Origin: Lentisphaeria bacterium UBA7640
GTDB lineage: Bacteria > Verrucomicrobiota > Lentisphaeria > Victivallales > Victivallaceae
Length of the DNA: 31,558 nt
Reading direction: 5' to 3'
Assembly: GCA_002483765.1 (NCBI GenBank)
Contig: DLIO01000045.1
Span: forward strand, 1-31,558
Shown here: positions 8,068 through 16,362 of the stretch, in pieces
How positions within the stretch are numbered: the stretch's first letter is position 1
How the letters are laid out: every line of letters begins with the position of its first letter
Program-made: the position numbers and the translations under genes
The notes under the pieces: model-generated
Databases searched by the model: none
The model's input: only the letters and a program-made list of their open reading frames with translations
What the model was told of the DNA's origin: nothing

Positions 8068-8988
8068 TTATTTAGGGTTGAATAATTCGGTGGAAATGTA
8101 GCGTTCACCTGTATCGCAGGCTATGGTTACGATATTTTTACCATTCATGCTTAATCGGTTGGCTACCTTTTGGCTGGCATGAAGATTTGCTCCTGAGCTA
8201 ATCCCGCACAGTATTGATGATTTACTGGCTGCGAGGCGCGCAGCGGCCAAAGCATCTTTTGTGGAAACAGTGATGATTTCGTCAACCACTAGGCGATCAA
8301 AGTTGGCAGGCACGAATCCAGCGCCAAGACCTTGAATGCCGTGTGCCCCGGCTGGCTTTCCGCTTAGTACAGCTGAATCCTCTGGCTCTACCGCAATAAT
8401 TTTAATGTTACGATTTTTTTCTTTCAAAAAACGTCCTACTCCGGTGATGGTGCCGCCGGTACCGACTCCAGCAATAAAAATATCAACTTTTCCTTCGCTT
8501 GCTTCCCAAATTTCGGGGCCAGTAGTTTGGTAGTGTGCTTGTGGATTGGCTGGGTTTTCAAATTGGCGCGCCAAGAATGAACCTGGTATTGAGTTCGCTA
8601 GTTCTTTGGCCTTGGCGATTGCGCCAGCCATGCCGTTCTGGGCCGGAGTCAAAACTAATTCTGCTCCGAGCTGTTTTAGCAATGCGATACGTTCGCTAGA
8701 CATTGAATCAGGCATGGTTAATAGCAGACGATATCCCAGCGCGGCGGTGGCCATGGCCAAACCTATTCCCATATTTCCGCTGGTGGCTTCGATTACGGTA
8801 CCGTCTGGAACAAGTTTCCCGTCTTTAACGGCAGTACGAATGATGCTTACTGCTGCGCGGTCTTTGACACTGCCCAAAGGGTTTAAGTTTTCCAGCTTTA
8901 CCCAAATTGATGAGCCGTTAAGGTTTTCGGCAACCTTCAATAGTGGTGTTTGTCCGACAGCATCAAGCATGTTTTGGTAACTTTTCAT
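8068..8988 (-). CDS. cysK: Cysteine synthase A (O-acetylserine sulfhydrylase)
   Basis: A PLP enzyme making L-cysteine from O-acetylserine and sulfide. Starting at the ATG at 8988 (GGAGG 7 bases upstream) it is 306 residues, standard for CysK. Key elements: NPLGSVKDRA with PLP-binding Lys42, TSGNMGIGLA (substrate loop; usual TSGNTG has Thr replaced by Met), GVGTGGTITGVGRFLKE (phosphate-binding loop) and GISSGA. GIQGLGAGFVP matches the loop that contacts the CysE C-terminus in CysK enzymes. The frame continues 16 codons upstream without a ribosome binding site. It is the first gene of an operon with a glycosyltransferase, an odd partner; no cysE is in the window. Confidence 0.95.
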   Translation of the reverse strand: MKSYQNMLDAVGQTPLLKVAENLNGSSIWVKLENLNPLGSVKDRAAVSIIRTAVKDGKLVPDGTVIEATSGNMGIGLAMATAALGYRLLLTMPDSMSSERIALLKQLGAELVLTPAQNGMAGAIAKAKELANSIPGSFLARQFENPANPQAHYQTTGPEIWEASEGKVDIFIAGVGTGGTITGVGRFLKEKNRNIKIIAVEPEDSAVLSGKPAGAHGIQGLGAGFVPANFDRLVVDEIITVSTKDALAAARLAASKSSILCGISSGANLHASQKVANRLSMNGKNIVTIACDTGERYISTELFNPK

Positions 8989-9133
8989 ATCAATACCTCC
9001 ATAAAGTTTGCTAAATAATTTTCTGTAAATTTCCACGTTAAAATAACGCGCATCGCAATCACTGTATACAATAAACTACAAAACAGTAAGAGTTCAAGCC
9101 ATATCCATTTCTGTGACTAATTTATTTATATAT

Positions 9134-10288
9134 TTACAATTTAGAAACAATCAAGTCAAAAAGCTGTTGCTGCTCCGTACCCCATGGCTTGGGCCACAAA
9201 TCGCTCAATTTTTCACGTATGATTTTGGGATCATTGCATTCTGCTAATTCTATGGCTGCCAATGCTGCGCCACGCGCAAAATTAACCGGATTGCCATTCT
9301 GTTTAAGGATTACGCGCATGGTGCCGATTACTCGATCTTCCCAACTTAGTTTTCGTGGAATGTCGCGCGTAATGCGAACGATGGCATCCTTTAAAAACGG
9401 GTTAGTCATACGAACAATTAACTCTTTAGCGTATGCGGCAAAACCATTTTGTGTGAATAGTTCGTCGTTAAATTCCGCCCATTTTTTGCAAAGTGCTTGG
9501 CCTGATTCTGTAATGAATGCTTCATGGGCAATGGCCATCAATTCCTGATCCGCACGCAATTCGCTCATAAACTCAAAACCACGTTGTTTACCTAGGATTC
9601 CAAGTAAAAAATGGACTGCGTTATGCCCGTAAAGTTTTGCTTCTTCAAATGGATACAGATCAGCTTTGACATAAAGGTTTTGGGTTTTACGTTCTTCGAT
9701 GTCGGGGCATTGGGAGATGAATATTTGGTTAAACTCTTCAACTAGATGAGCCCGTCCAGCGCCGGGACACAACAACTGAAGGTTTTGCGCAGGGCAATCT
9801 TCTGCAGGAACCACTCCGCTCATTTTGCCAACCACGGTGTTCAAGTAATAGGTGTTTGGGAATTTAACTCCAACTGCCTTTTCCAGTTCTTCGGCTGCGT
9901 GATTGTTATTTTCAGCAGTATAAATAAAACGTCGTCGATTGGGCTGGCGTTCAAACCCTGCTTTTAACCATGATGCACTTGAGGGGAAGAATTTGACGCT
10001 TGGCAATGCCGTAGCGAATTCTTCGCCGTCTGCTGCCGCCTCAATCAGCTTTTCCAAATCTTCAGGAACAGTTGGGTTGTAAACTTCGACATTGGGATAG
10101 GTTTCGCTGTAAACCTTGGTTTCAGCGGCAATGTTAACGGTTATTTTGCCACCGGAAGAATTTACTGCATTTTTCAATTTCTCATCAACTTCAGCTATAA
10201 CGATACGATCAAAGTTACCTTTTGAGGCTCCAGCGAGAAAAATTCCGGTCTGAATCGGCCCAAGACCAATGCCAACGAATGTACGCAT
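9134..10288 (-). CDS. Mannitol-1-phosphate 5-dehydrogenase-type polyol dehydrogenase
   Basis: A long-chain mannitol dehydrogenase family enzyme (384 residues, close to the 382 of E. coli MtlD). It should interconvert a sugar-alcohol phosphate and a ketose phosphate with NAD. The Rossmann start GIGLGPIQTGIFLAG is at residues 6-20. The catalytic K-x4-N-x2-H signature is present as KLYGHNAVH (Lys218, Asn223, His226). RKLSWEDRVIGTM near residue 320 is the typical C-terminal family element. Exact polyol specificity cannot be read from sequence. Its ATG at 10288 faces a 293-base divergent spacer shared with dxs, holding palindrome copy 2. cysK lies 145 bases downstream and may have its own promoter. 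Confidence 0.8.
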   Translation of the reverse strand: MRTFVGIGLGPIQTGIFLAGASKGNFDRIVIAEVDEKLKNAVNSSGGKITVNIAAETKVYSETYPNVEVYNPTVPEDLEKLIEAAADGEEFATALPSVKFFPSSASWLKAGFERQPNRRRFIYTAENNNHAAEELEKAVGVKFPNTYYLNTVVGKMSGVVPAEDCPAQNLQLLCPGAGRAHLVEEFNQIFISQCPDIEERKTQNLYVKADLYPFEEAKLYGHNAVHFLLGILGKQRGFEFMSELRADQELMAIAHEAFITESGQALCKKWAEFNDELFTQNGFAAYAKELIVRMTNPFLKDAIVRITRDIPRKLSWEDRVIGTMRVILKQNGNPVNFARGAALAAIELAECNDPKIIREKLSDLWPKPWGTEQQQLFDLIVSKL

Positions 10289-10457
10289 AATAAATATCCT
10301 TGAAATATTAAATGGTTTAAAATATTAAAATATAGCTCTGAATAGAAAATACCACTCGAGAGCCGAGAGTTTAGTCGTCTAACAAAATATCATAAACATG
10401 GAAAATCACAAAATTATTTCCGTAGTAATTAATCGTAGTTTATGAAGTTTTTATTAG

Positions 10458-10499
10458 GCTTAAAATTGGCGCGCGCATAATGCGAGCGCTAATTTAAGC
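10458..10499. repeat. GCGCGC intergenic palindrome, copy 2 (degenerate)
   Basis: The left half of the core is intact; the right half reads ATGCGAGCGC (one A replacing C). Arms GCTTA-AAATT and AATTT-AAGC still pair with one bulged A. It lies in the divergent spacer between the polyol dehydrogenase and dxs, where neither gene terminates. Confidence 0.8.
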
Positions 10500-10526
10500 T
10501 ATTATCTATTGCGTGAAGGCATGCTG

Positions 10527-10554
10527 TTGAAAAGACTATTTACGGAGATATATT
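10527..10554 (+). promoter_or_regulatory. Candidate sigma70-type promoter for dxs
   Basis: TTGAAA (10527-10532), a 16-base spacer and TATATT (10549-10554), ending 27 bases before the dxs ATG. Reasonable match to -35/-10 consensus, but such matches are common in A/T-rich spacers. Confidence 0.4.
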
Positions 10555-10581
10555 AGCGGTTTAGTTTTTAGGGAAAATTTT

Positions 10582-12450
10582 ATGACCGAATCTGACAATA
10601 TATTGGAAAAAATCGAAAGCCCGGCGGATATCCGTGGGTTGTCGTTGGCTGAATTGGAAAAGCTATCTGCGGAAATCCGTGCTCGAATTATCAGCGTAGT
10701 TGCGCGCAACGGCGGGCATCTCGCGCCAAATCTGGGTGTAGTGGAATTAACCTTGGCTTTACATTCGGTTTTCGATACCCCGAATGATAAAATTGTTTGG
10801 GATGTTGGGCACCAAACTTATACTCACAAACTGATCTCAGGACGTCGTGAGAACTTTGAGACCTTGCGTCAATTCGGTGGGTGTTCAGGTTTTCCCAATC
10901 CCGGTGAATCAGAATATGATTGTTTTATCGCTGGGCATGGTGGGACTGCGATCTCTGCCGCGACCGGACTGAAAGCCGCTGCTGAACTGCGTGGAAGCAA
11001 CGAACGTGTTGTGGCAGTCGTTGGCGACGGTTCTTTTAATTGTGGTATTTCGCTAGAGGGTTTAAACAATGCCAGAGTTGGTTGTCGCGGTCTGATTGTA
11101 GTTTTGAATGACAATAAAATGTCAATTTCTCCCAATGTCGGTGCGATGGCACGTCATCTGAATCATCTGATCTCAGCGGCAGGATATATCCGTTTTCGTT
11201 CATCCATAAAAGATCTGTTTTTACGTTTTCGTAGTGGTAAAGGGGTTTATCGTTTTATTTCCAGAACTATGCGTTCTTTTAAGACTCTCATTTTGCCGGG
11301 CAGTGTTTTTGAAGCACTTGGATTTCGTTATATGGGGCCAATTAATGGCCATGATATTGACGCACTTAAACGCACGCTGAAAGCGGCACAAAACAGTACT
11401 AAACCAGTTTTAGTGCATGTGTTGACCGGTAAGGGTAGGGGCTACCAACCGGCCGAAGCGGCACCGGAAAAATTCCACGGTTTATCACCTTTTAATGCAG
11501 ACACCGGGAAATCGCCGGAACATAACACGATGACTTTTTCGGATGCTTTTGGCGAGGCTGTCGTTAATTTGGCTGAAAAACATGACGATGTTACTGCAAT
11601 TACGGCCGCTATGTCCGCGGGGACTGGATTGGCGGGTTTTAGCAAAAAATTTCCGCGCCGTTTTTATGATGTCGGTATTGCCGAAGGGCATGCGGTGGTT
11701 TTTGCCGCAGGGCAGGCAGCAGGCGGAATGCGCCCAGTGATTGCGCTTTATGCGACATTTGTACAACGAGCATTGGATTGTCTATTTCATGACGTTTGTC
11801 TGCAGAATTTACCGGTTATTTTCGCCATTGATCGCGCCGGAGTCGTCGAGGACGGTCCGACCCATCATGGCATTCATGACTTGAGTTTTATGCGCACAAT
11901 GCCTAATTTAACCATCATGGCGCCAGCGGATAAAAACGAATTAGCTGAAATGTTGGAGTTTTCTTATGCGTTGGCGTCGCCAGTGGTAATTCGTTATCCA
12001 CGTGGAAGTGCTGAGTCGATTTTAGGTATGGGGAATACGCCACTTGAGTTGGGACGTGCGCAGTCAGTGCGTGAAGGTGGCGATATTGCGCTGTGGGCGT
12101 GGGGACGTGAATTGGTTACAGCGCTTCAAGTCGCAGATGAATTAGCGGTTCAGGGTTTCAAGGCTACGGTTGTGAATACCCGTTTTCTGAAACCATTCGA
12201 CGATGAATTGTTAAAAAAACATGCTGCAACGATGCCGATTATTACGCTGGAAAATAACCAGATTGGCGGCGGTTTGGGCGCGCAAACTGACGAAGTTTTA
12301 ATTAACTTCAAGCATTGTGGGGTTCGCCACTTTGGTTGGGGCGTTGAGATTTTACCACACGGATCAGTTCAGCAGCTGCGTGAAGAAAATAATTTTACGG
12401 CAGAATATATTACTGCCACTGCCATTGATATGATTAAGAAATCAAAATAG
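10582..12450 (+). CDS. dxs: 1-deoxy-D-xylulose-5-phosphate synthase
   Basis: Thiamine-diphosphate enzyme condensing pyruvate and glyceraldehyde-3-phosphate, the first step of the MEP isoprenoid pathway. At 622 residues it has the full DXS layout. Visible motifs: DVGHQTYTHKL near the N-terminus, AGHGGTAISAATG, the ThDP/Mg motif GDG (148-150) through NDN (176-178), and the pyrimidine domain with catalytic Glu368. The segment around Glu368 reads GIAEGHAV rather than the usual GIAEQHAV, a Gln-to-Gly change beside the catalytic Glu. DRAGVVEDGPTHHGIHD is also a variant of the common DRAGxVGxDGPTHQG. AGGGA precedes the ATG. It heads a likely operon with two further genes (gaps of 23 and 17 bases). 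Confidence 0.95.
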   Translation: MTESDNILEKIESPADIRGLSLAELEKLSAEIRARIISVVARNGGHLAPNLGVVELTLALHSVFDTPNDKIVWDVGHQTYTHKLISGRRENFETLRQFGGCSGFPNPGESEYDCFIAGHGGTAISAATGLKAAAELRGSNERVVAVVGDGSFNCGISLEGLNNARVGCRGLIVVLNDNKMSISPNVGAMARHLNHLISAAGYIRFRSSIKDLFLRFRSGKGVYRFISRTMRSFKTLILPGSVFEALGFRYMGPINGHDIDALKRTLKAAQNSTKPVLVHVLTGKGRGYQPAEAAPEKFHGLSPFNADTGKSPEHNTMTFSDAFGEAVVNLAEKHDDVTAITAAMSAGTGLAGFSKKFPRRFYDVGIAEGHAVVFAAGQAAGGMRPVIALYATFVQRALDCLFHDVCLQNLPVIFAIDRAGVVEDGPTHHGIHDLSFMRTMPNLTIMAPADKNELAEMLEFSYALASPVVIRYPRGSAESILGMGNTPLELGRAQSVREGGDIALWAWGRELVTALQVADELAVQGFKATVVNTRFLKPFDDELLKKHAATMPIITLENNQIGGGLGAQTDEVLINFKHCGVRHFGWGVEILPHGSVQQLREENNFTAEYITATAIDMIKKSK

Positions 12451-12473
12451 AGATAACTTGGAGTTTAATAGCT

Positions 12474-12803
12474 ATGAAAAAATCGTTTATTATCCTTTTA
12501 TTGGCCGGATGTTGCACCTTTGGTGTTGCGGAAAACGCGCAAGATGCTGTTGTAGCAAAAATTGCCGTGCTCAAAAAGGAAGCCGAAGCTGTTGACCAGC
12601 AAATGGCCAAAATGCGCGTTGAAATCCTTAAAAAAGATCCAGAATTACAGAAGCTTCACCAACAAATTTTAGCTTTGCACCGCGAACTCGCACTCAGAGT
12701 CGATGGTAAACGCGAAATGCGCATACTGATTCTTAAATCAGAAGCTATTGAGCGCGAAATTAAAGAAATTTCAATAAAAACAGTTACATCACCTAAAAAA
12801 TAA
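12474..12803 (+). CDS. Small exported helical protein, probable lipoprotein
   Basis: 109 residues with a basic start (MKKS), a hydrophobic stretch and LAGC at residues 10-13, a fitting lipobox, so lipidation at Cys13 is likely. Cleavage after GVA by the ordinary signal peptidase is the alternative. The mature part is almost wholly helical and highly charged (KKEAEAVDQQMAKM...), consistent with a coiled coil. TTGGAG lies upstream. It is tightly spaced between dxs and the RdgC-like gene, a position occupied by xseB in many bacteria, but it does not resemble exonuclease VII small subunit. No family recognised. Confidence 0.7.
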   Translation: MKKSFIILLLAGCCTFGVAENAQDAVVAKIAVLKKEAEAVDQQMAKMRVEILKKDPELQKLHQQILALHRELALRVDGKREMRILILKSEAIEREIKEISIKTVTSPKK

Positions 12804-12820
12804 CCAGGAGAATTTTAATT

Positions 12821-13915
12821 ATGCCATTCGATCATGGAACCTTCGCTGTCTCAATTTTTGCTTTATCGGAGAAATTACCAGAGGATTATCTTGCAAAATT
12901 TGAGGGGATAAAAGCCGGAGTTTTGGACGCCGTTAAAGACGAGCCACAAGTAGGCTGGGTCAGCGGTCGTCATTTACTGGAAACCACTATTGATGAAGTT
13001 ACTGCGCTTTGTGGCGGACATCTCTATCTTAATCTGCGCACTGCCGAGCGCAAAATTCCATCTTCATTGTTGAATGCAATTTGTCGCCGCGAAGAGTTGG
13101 CATACATGCAGGCCAACGAAACTTCGATGGTGCCTTTTAAGCAGAAAAAAATGATTAAAGAAGAGGCGATTGAGAAAAACTTAATGAAGATGCCTCCGAG
13201 TATTTCAGGCACTCCAATGGTGATTGATATGGCGTCCAAAATGCTTTATCTGGGAACCGGTTCCAGCGCACAAATCGATAATTTTATTGCTCATTTTTAT
13301 AAAACCCTGAATATCGAGCCGATTCAAGTGACTCCGGCATGGATTTTAGAGAAGCGTTTTGAGATGACTGAGGTGTCGCTGCCAACGGTGATGTTTTCAG
13401 AGAATTGTGATGACGAGATGACGCCTGGGCGAGATTTTTTGACCTGGCTGTGGTATTATAGCGAGTGCGATGAAGGGGCGATTACGGTTGAACAATACGG
13501 CGAATTTGTCTTTGTTATTGAGGCTCCTTTGACTTTTGCATTTTCAGCCGAAGCGCGCGGTGCTGGCGAAACTACGTTGAAAAAAGGCGACAGCCCGTTA
13601 CGCGCTGCCGAAGCTAAAGCGGCGTTAACTGTCGGTAAAAAACTCAAGAAATCGAAATTTATTTTGGCGCGCGGTGCTGATACTTGGAGCGGCACTTTTG
13701 ACGCTGATACATTTACATTTAGCGGTATGACTTTGCCGGAAGGCGAAGAGATGGATCGTGACAGCCGCTTTGCCGAACGCATCGACAATCTACATATTTT
13801 CCAAACCGTGTTCCGCGAATATTTTGCTTTATTCGTCAAAACAGTAACTGCTCCTAATTGGTCTGAAGTTGAAGAAAAAATCCAACGTTGGTCTGCCGAG
13901 CGCGATTCAAGATAA
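12821..13915 (+). CDS. RdgC-like recombination-associated DNA-binding protein
   Basis: 364 residues resembling RdgC, a ring-forming nonspecific DNA-binding protein that limits RecA function in proteobacteria (about 300 residues there). Similarity is seen in the order of elements: an early GW segment (VGWVSGRHLL), LYLNLRTAERKIPSSLLN, then the basic helix FKQKKMIKEEAIEKNL, followed by the PSISGTPMVIDMASKMLYLGT strand pair. The C-terminal third (about residue 250 on) is less familiar. CAGGAG precedes the ATG. It is not next to recombination genes; it follows dxs in the same direction with 17-base spacing to the small lipoprotein gene, so the operon is functionally mixed. The assignment rests on pattern recognition and should be treated as moderate. 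Confidence 0.6.
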   Translation: MPFDHGTFAVSIFALSEKLPEDYLAKFEGIKAGVLDAVKDEPQVGWVSGRHLLETTIDEVTALCGGHLYLNLRTAERKIPSSLLNAICRREELAYMQANETSMVPFKQKKMIKEEAIEKNLMKMPPSISGTPMVIDMASKMLYLGTGSSAQIDNFIAHFYKTLNIEPIQVTPAWILEKRFEMTEVSLPTVMFSENCDDEMTPGRDFLTWLWYYSECDEGAITVEQYGEFVFVIEAPLTFAFSAEARGAGETTLKKGDSPLRAAEAKAALTVGKKLKKSKFILARGADTWSGTFDADTFTFSGMTLPEGEEMDRDSRFAERIDNLHIFQTVFREYFALFVKTVTAPNWSEVEEKIQRWSAERDSR

Positions 13916-13959
13916 TCGTTCGGAAATAATCTTATCCAATCACTGTAAAGACCGTGTTG

Positions 13960-13990
13960 AATTAGCGCGCGCATAATGCGCGCGCGAATT
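13960..13990. repeat. GCGCGC intergenic palindrome, copy 3
   Basis: Core arms GCGCGCGCAT/ATGCGCGCGC are perfect around a central A, with AATT outer arms separated by the same A:G mismatch seen in copy 1. It lies 45 bases after the RdgC-like stop and before the methyltransferase gene. Confidence 0.85.
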
Positions 13991-14067
13991 ATAGACTGCA
14001 GTTATAGGGCATGAATACAGAGAAAATGGAATGTTAAAGCTGAGAATAATGGAGTAAGTTTTAGAAT

Positions 14068-14715
14068 ATGAATTGTACGTTATGTGGAAGTGAAGTAGAA
14101 AAACTTACAGTATTCAGGGGAAACCAATATTTCGGCTGTGGCGAATGCCATTCAATAATCTTAGACCCGAAAAGCTATGTTAGCGCAATAGAAGAGAAAA
14201 AAAGATACGAAGAGCATAATAATGATGTTGAAGATAAAAGATATCAAAAATTTGTGTCTCCGATAGTAGAAAAAGTCTTAGCAGATTATAAAGAAGATCA
14301 TAAAGGCTTGGATTTTGGCGCGGGAACAGGGCCAGTAATCACTAAATTGCTTAAAGAAAAAGGTTACAATGTTGCAATATACGATCCTTTTTTTGCGAAT
14401 TATCCTGAAAGGTTAAAAGAGCAATATGATTATGTTATGTCTTGTGAAGTTATAGAGCATTTTCATAATCCTAAAAAAGAATTTGAACTTTTAAAATCCC
14501 TTTTGAAATCTGGTGGAACATTATACATTAAGACTGAACTTTACAGTGATGATATAGACTTCGATTCCTGGTATTATAAAAATGATATAACGCACGTTTT
14601 TTTCTACCACAGGAAAACCCTAGAATGGATAAAAAGAACTTATGAATTCTCTAATTTAGAGATTAAAAAAGATATTATCATATTTAAAACGTTCTTCAAT
14701 CCACTAATTCGGTAG
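14068..14715 (+). CDS. Zinc-ribbon class I SAM-dependent methyltransferase, AT-rich
   Basis: 215 residues. The N-terminus carries a zinc ribbon with Cys3, Cys6, Cys24 and Cys27 (CxxC...CGEC). A class I methyltransferase fold follows, with motif I LDFGAGTG (81-88) and CEVIEHFHNPKKEF around the usual post-motif acidic region. This arrangement matches Methyltransf_23-type enzymes that modify sugars, lipids or small molecules; the substrate is unknown. The region is visibly more A/T-rich than its neighbours and uses ATA, AAA and AGA-type codons freely, suggesting foreign origin. A weak GGAG lies about 14 bases before the ATG. It stands alone between palindrome copy 3 and an unrelated small membrane protein gene. 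Confidence 0.75.
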   Translation: MNCTLCGSEVEKLTVFRGNQYFGCGECHSIILDPKSYVSAIEEKKRYEEHNNDVEDKRYQKFVSPIVEKVLADYKEDHKGLDFGAGTGPVITKLLKEKGYNVAIYDPFFANYPERLKEQYDYVMSCEVIEHFHNPKKEFELLKSLLKSGGTLYIKTELYSDDIDFDSWYYKNDITHVFFYHRKTLEWIKRTYEFSNLEIKKDIIIFKTFFNPLIR

Positions 14716-14947
14716 CTCAGGACATCGGCATTCAATAAATAAGTGTAATCCGAATTCAAAACGCAAATCATATCGTTTTTTTGCGCTTTTGCGTGAGGCT
14801 TTTTCACACTTCCAAAAAGAAAAGGGTATTTTAACTACAGAAAGGAAATGGGAAAAGATTTTTGTCCACAAATATCACTAATTGGCATAAATGGGGGATT
14901 TGCAGAAAGCTTATTGCTACGGTTTTATATTCCGAAATAAGGGCACA

Positions 14948-15358
14948 ATGAAGCGTAAAAATATTTTTATCGGCTTGGAATTGGGTTATAGGCGGTTAGT
15001 TTATTGCGTTATGAAAACTATAGATCCACATCACCAATTTAGTAATTCGATATTGTTGTTCGTCATGACCATTTTTATGCTGAACAGCTTTCTGCATCCG
15101 TTTTTTCATGTGTCTTGTTCAAGCTATCGTTCTGTACAAATTGAAACTCGGCAAATTACAGAGTTGCCACAAGATTGTGCTTCCGAATCTGATTCGGTTT
15201 GCCCTATTTGTCAAGGCGTTTTCAAAAACCTAGACATCCCTGAATCAATTTTTATCCCAAGTATTGTTTCAGGCATACTGGAATTAGTTTCAAAACAACC
15301 TGAAAACTCTTTTCGGAGACTTTATCCGCCATCGGCGCGCGCCCCACCACTCTCCTGA
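14948..15358 (+). CDS. Small membrane protein with CPIC motif, DUF2946-like
   Basis: Starting at the ATG at 14948 (AAGGG 5 bases upstream) the protein has 136 residues. The frame opens 19 codons earlier at 14891 without a ribosome binding site. One hydrophobic segment (SILLFVMTIFMLNSFLHPFF) is followed by a Cys/Asp-containing soluble part with CPIC and a C-terminus ending in RAPPLS. This plan (membrane segment, CxxC, terminal R-x-PP) resembles small DUF2946-type proteins linked to metals, but the match is weak. It lies 86 bases before a prepilin-like gene with a stable hairpin in between. Confidence 0.5.
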   Translation: MKRKNIFIGLELGYRRLVYCVMKTIDPHHQFSNSILLFVMTIFMLNSFLHPFFHVSCSSYRSVQIETRQITELPQDCASESDSVCPICQGVFKNLDIPESIFIPSIVSGILELVSKQPENSFRRLYPPSARAPPLS

Positions 15359-15384
15359 CGTTGACAACATTTTAGAACCTCAAA

Positions 15385-15409
15385 AACTGTCACAACCGTT
15401 GTGGCAGTT
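15385..15409 (+). terminator. Hairpin between small membrane protein and prepilin-like gene
   Basis: AACTGTCACAA, loop CCG, TTGTGGCAGTT: an 11-bp stem with one G-T pair, followed by a weakly T-rich stretch. It could terminate or attenuate transcription before the prepilin-like gene; the T-tract is interrupted, so this is tentative. Confidence 0.45.
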
Positions 15410-15444
15410 GGTTATTCTCATTTTTGAAAACATCAGGAAAAAAC

Positions 15445-16137
15445 ATGAAACGAATTAATTATTTTTCTTTGATCGAACTCCTCGTAGTAATTTCGATCAT
15501 TGCCATATTAGCTGGATTACTACTCCCAATCTTGAATAAAGCCAGAGCCAAAGGGCGGAGTGCTTATTGCCTCAATAGCCTTAAACAAGTGGGACTGGCG
15601 ATGAATTCATATTGCGATGCCTGGAACACGATTTATCCGCCGGTTCATGGTGGAAGATACGGTGCACCAGAACGGACAGGAAGCGCGTGCATTGAATGGC
15701 ACGTTTACCTTCAAGATCACGGTATGCAACAAAAATACCTGCGTTGTCCAGAAGACCCGGCAGTGCATAGTGGTTTCGACGATAGCGGATTGTCGACCAC
15801 GTGGAAAACTCGGCAAAGTTACATCTATAACGGTATGTGCGCTTTCAATAGTCACGGCAATCAAATCCGCAACTTTAGCCGTTACATACTGCTCTCGGAA
15901 CGCGGTGGCGATAAAACTAGATCAAACGCTTTGGATCACCAGGGATATCCAGCGTTCAAAACCGTTGAGAGTTGGGAAGCGCAACTCGAGACCGGGCGTC
16001 ATAGCAAAAAAGAATCAAATTATCTGTTCTTTGACGGACATGCTACTTCGCACCGCTTTGTGGAAACTGTCGGCAATCGCGATGTCGACGAAAACTGGCA
16101 TTTTGTCCGTGAATGGGGCGGCAATTCGTATTTGTAG
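15445..16137 (+). CDS. Prepilin-like protein with H-x(9/10)-DG C-terminal element
   Basis: The start is the ATG at 15445 (AGGA 7 bases upstream), giving 230 residues; a TTG 7 codons earlier is the alternative. A short basic leader precedes FSLIELLVVISIIAILAGLL, the prepilin cleavage and methylation motif and membrane helix. The exported domain includes CIEWHVYLQDHGM and RCPEDP. Near the C-terminus GRHSKKESNYLFFDGHA is the PVC-typical H-x-DG element (here 10 residues between His and DG). Such proteins are numerous in Lentisphaerota-like genomes and are thought to use the type II secretion or type IV pilus pathway; the specific role is unknown. It follows a small membrane protein gene in the same direction. 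Confidence 0.85.
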   Translation: MKRINYFSLIELLVVISIIAILAGLLLPILNKARAKGRSAYCLNSLKQVGLAMNSYCDAWNTIYPPVHGGRYGAPERTGSACIEWHVYLQDHGMQQKYLRCPEDPAVHSGFDDSGLSTTWKTRQSYIYNGMCAFNSHGNQIRNFSRYILLSERGGDKTRSNALDHQGYPAFKTVESWEAQLETGRHSKKESNYLFFDGHATSHRFVETVGNRDVDENWHFVREWGGNSYL

Positions 16138-16362
16138 TTAACGCATTCCTGTTCCCGTTAATGAGTTGGAAAAAGGATTTTAACCACAGTTGGACACCGA
16201 GAAAGCGCCGATCAAAGCCGGCGTGGAGTAGAGAATAAAAGTTTCTCACATGAAAGCCTTGGCCCGGCATCATGGCCTCGAGTTATGTCTTGACGGCCAG
16301 CAATGGCGTCGTTCGGACTTGGGGCCGAACACGAAATTCGTTTTCGCCAGTACTCGAGATAG

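Noticed and set aside
14716..14947. Noncoding RNA or terminator after the methyltransferase gene
   Set aside because: Only 4- to 7-bp stems around ACGCAAA/TTTGCGT and GTGA/TCAC; no stable structure or conserved motif seen.
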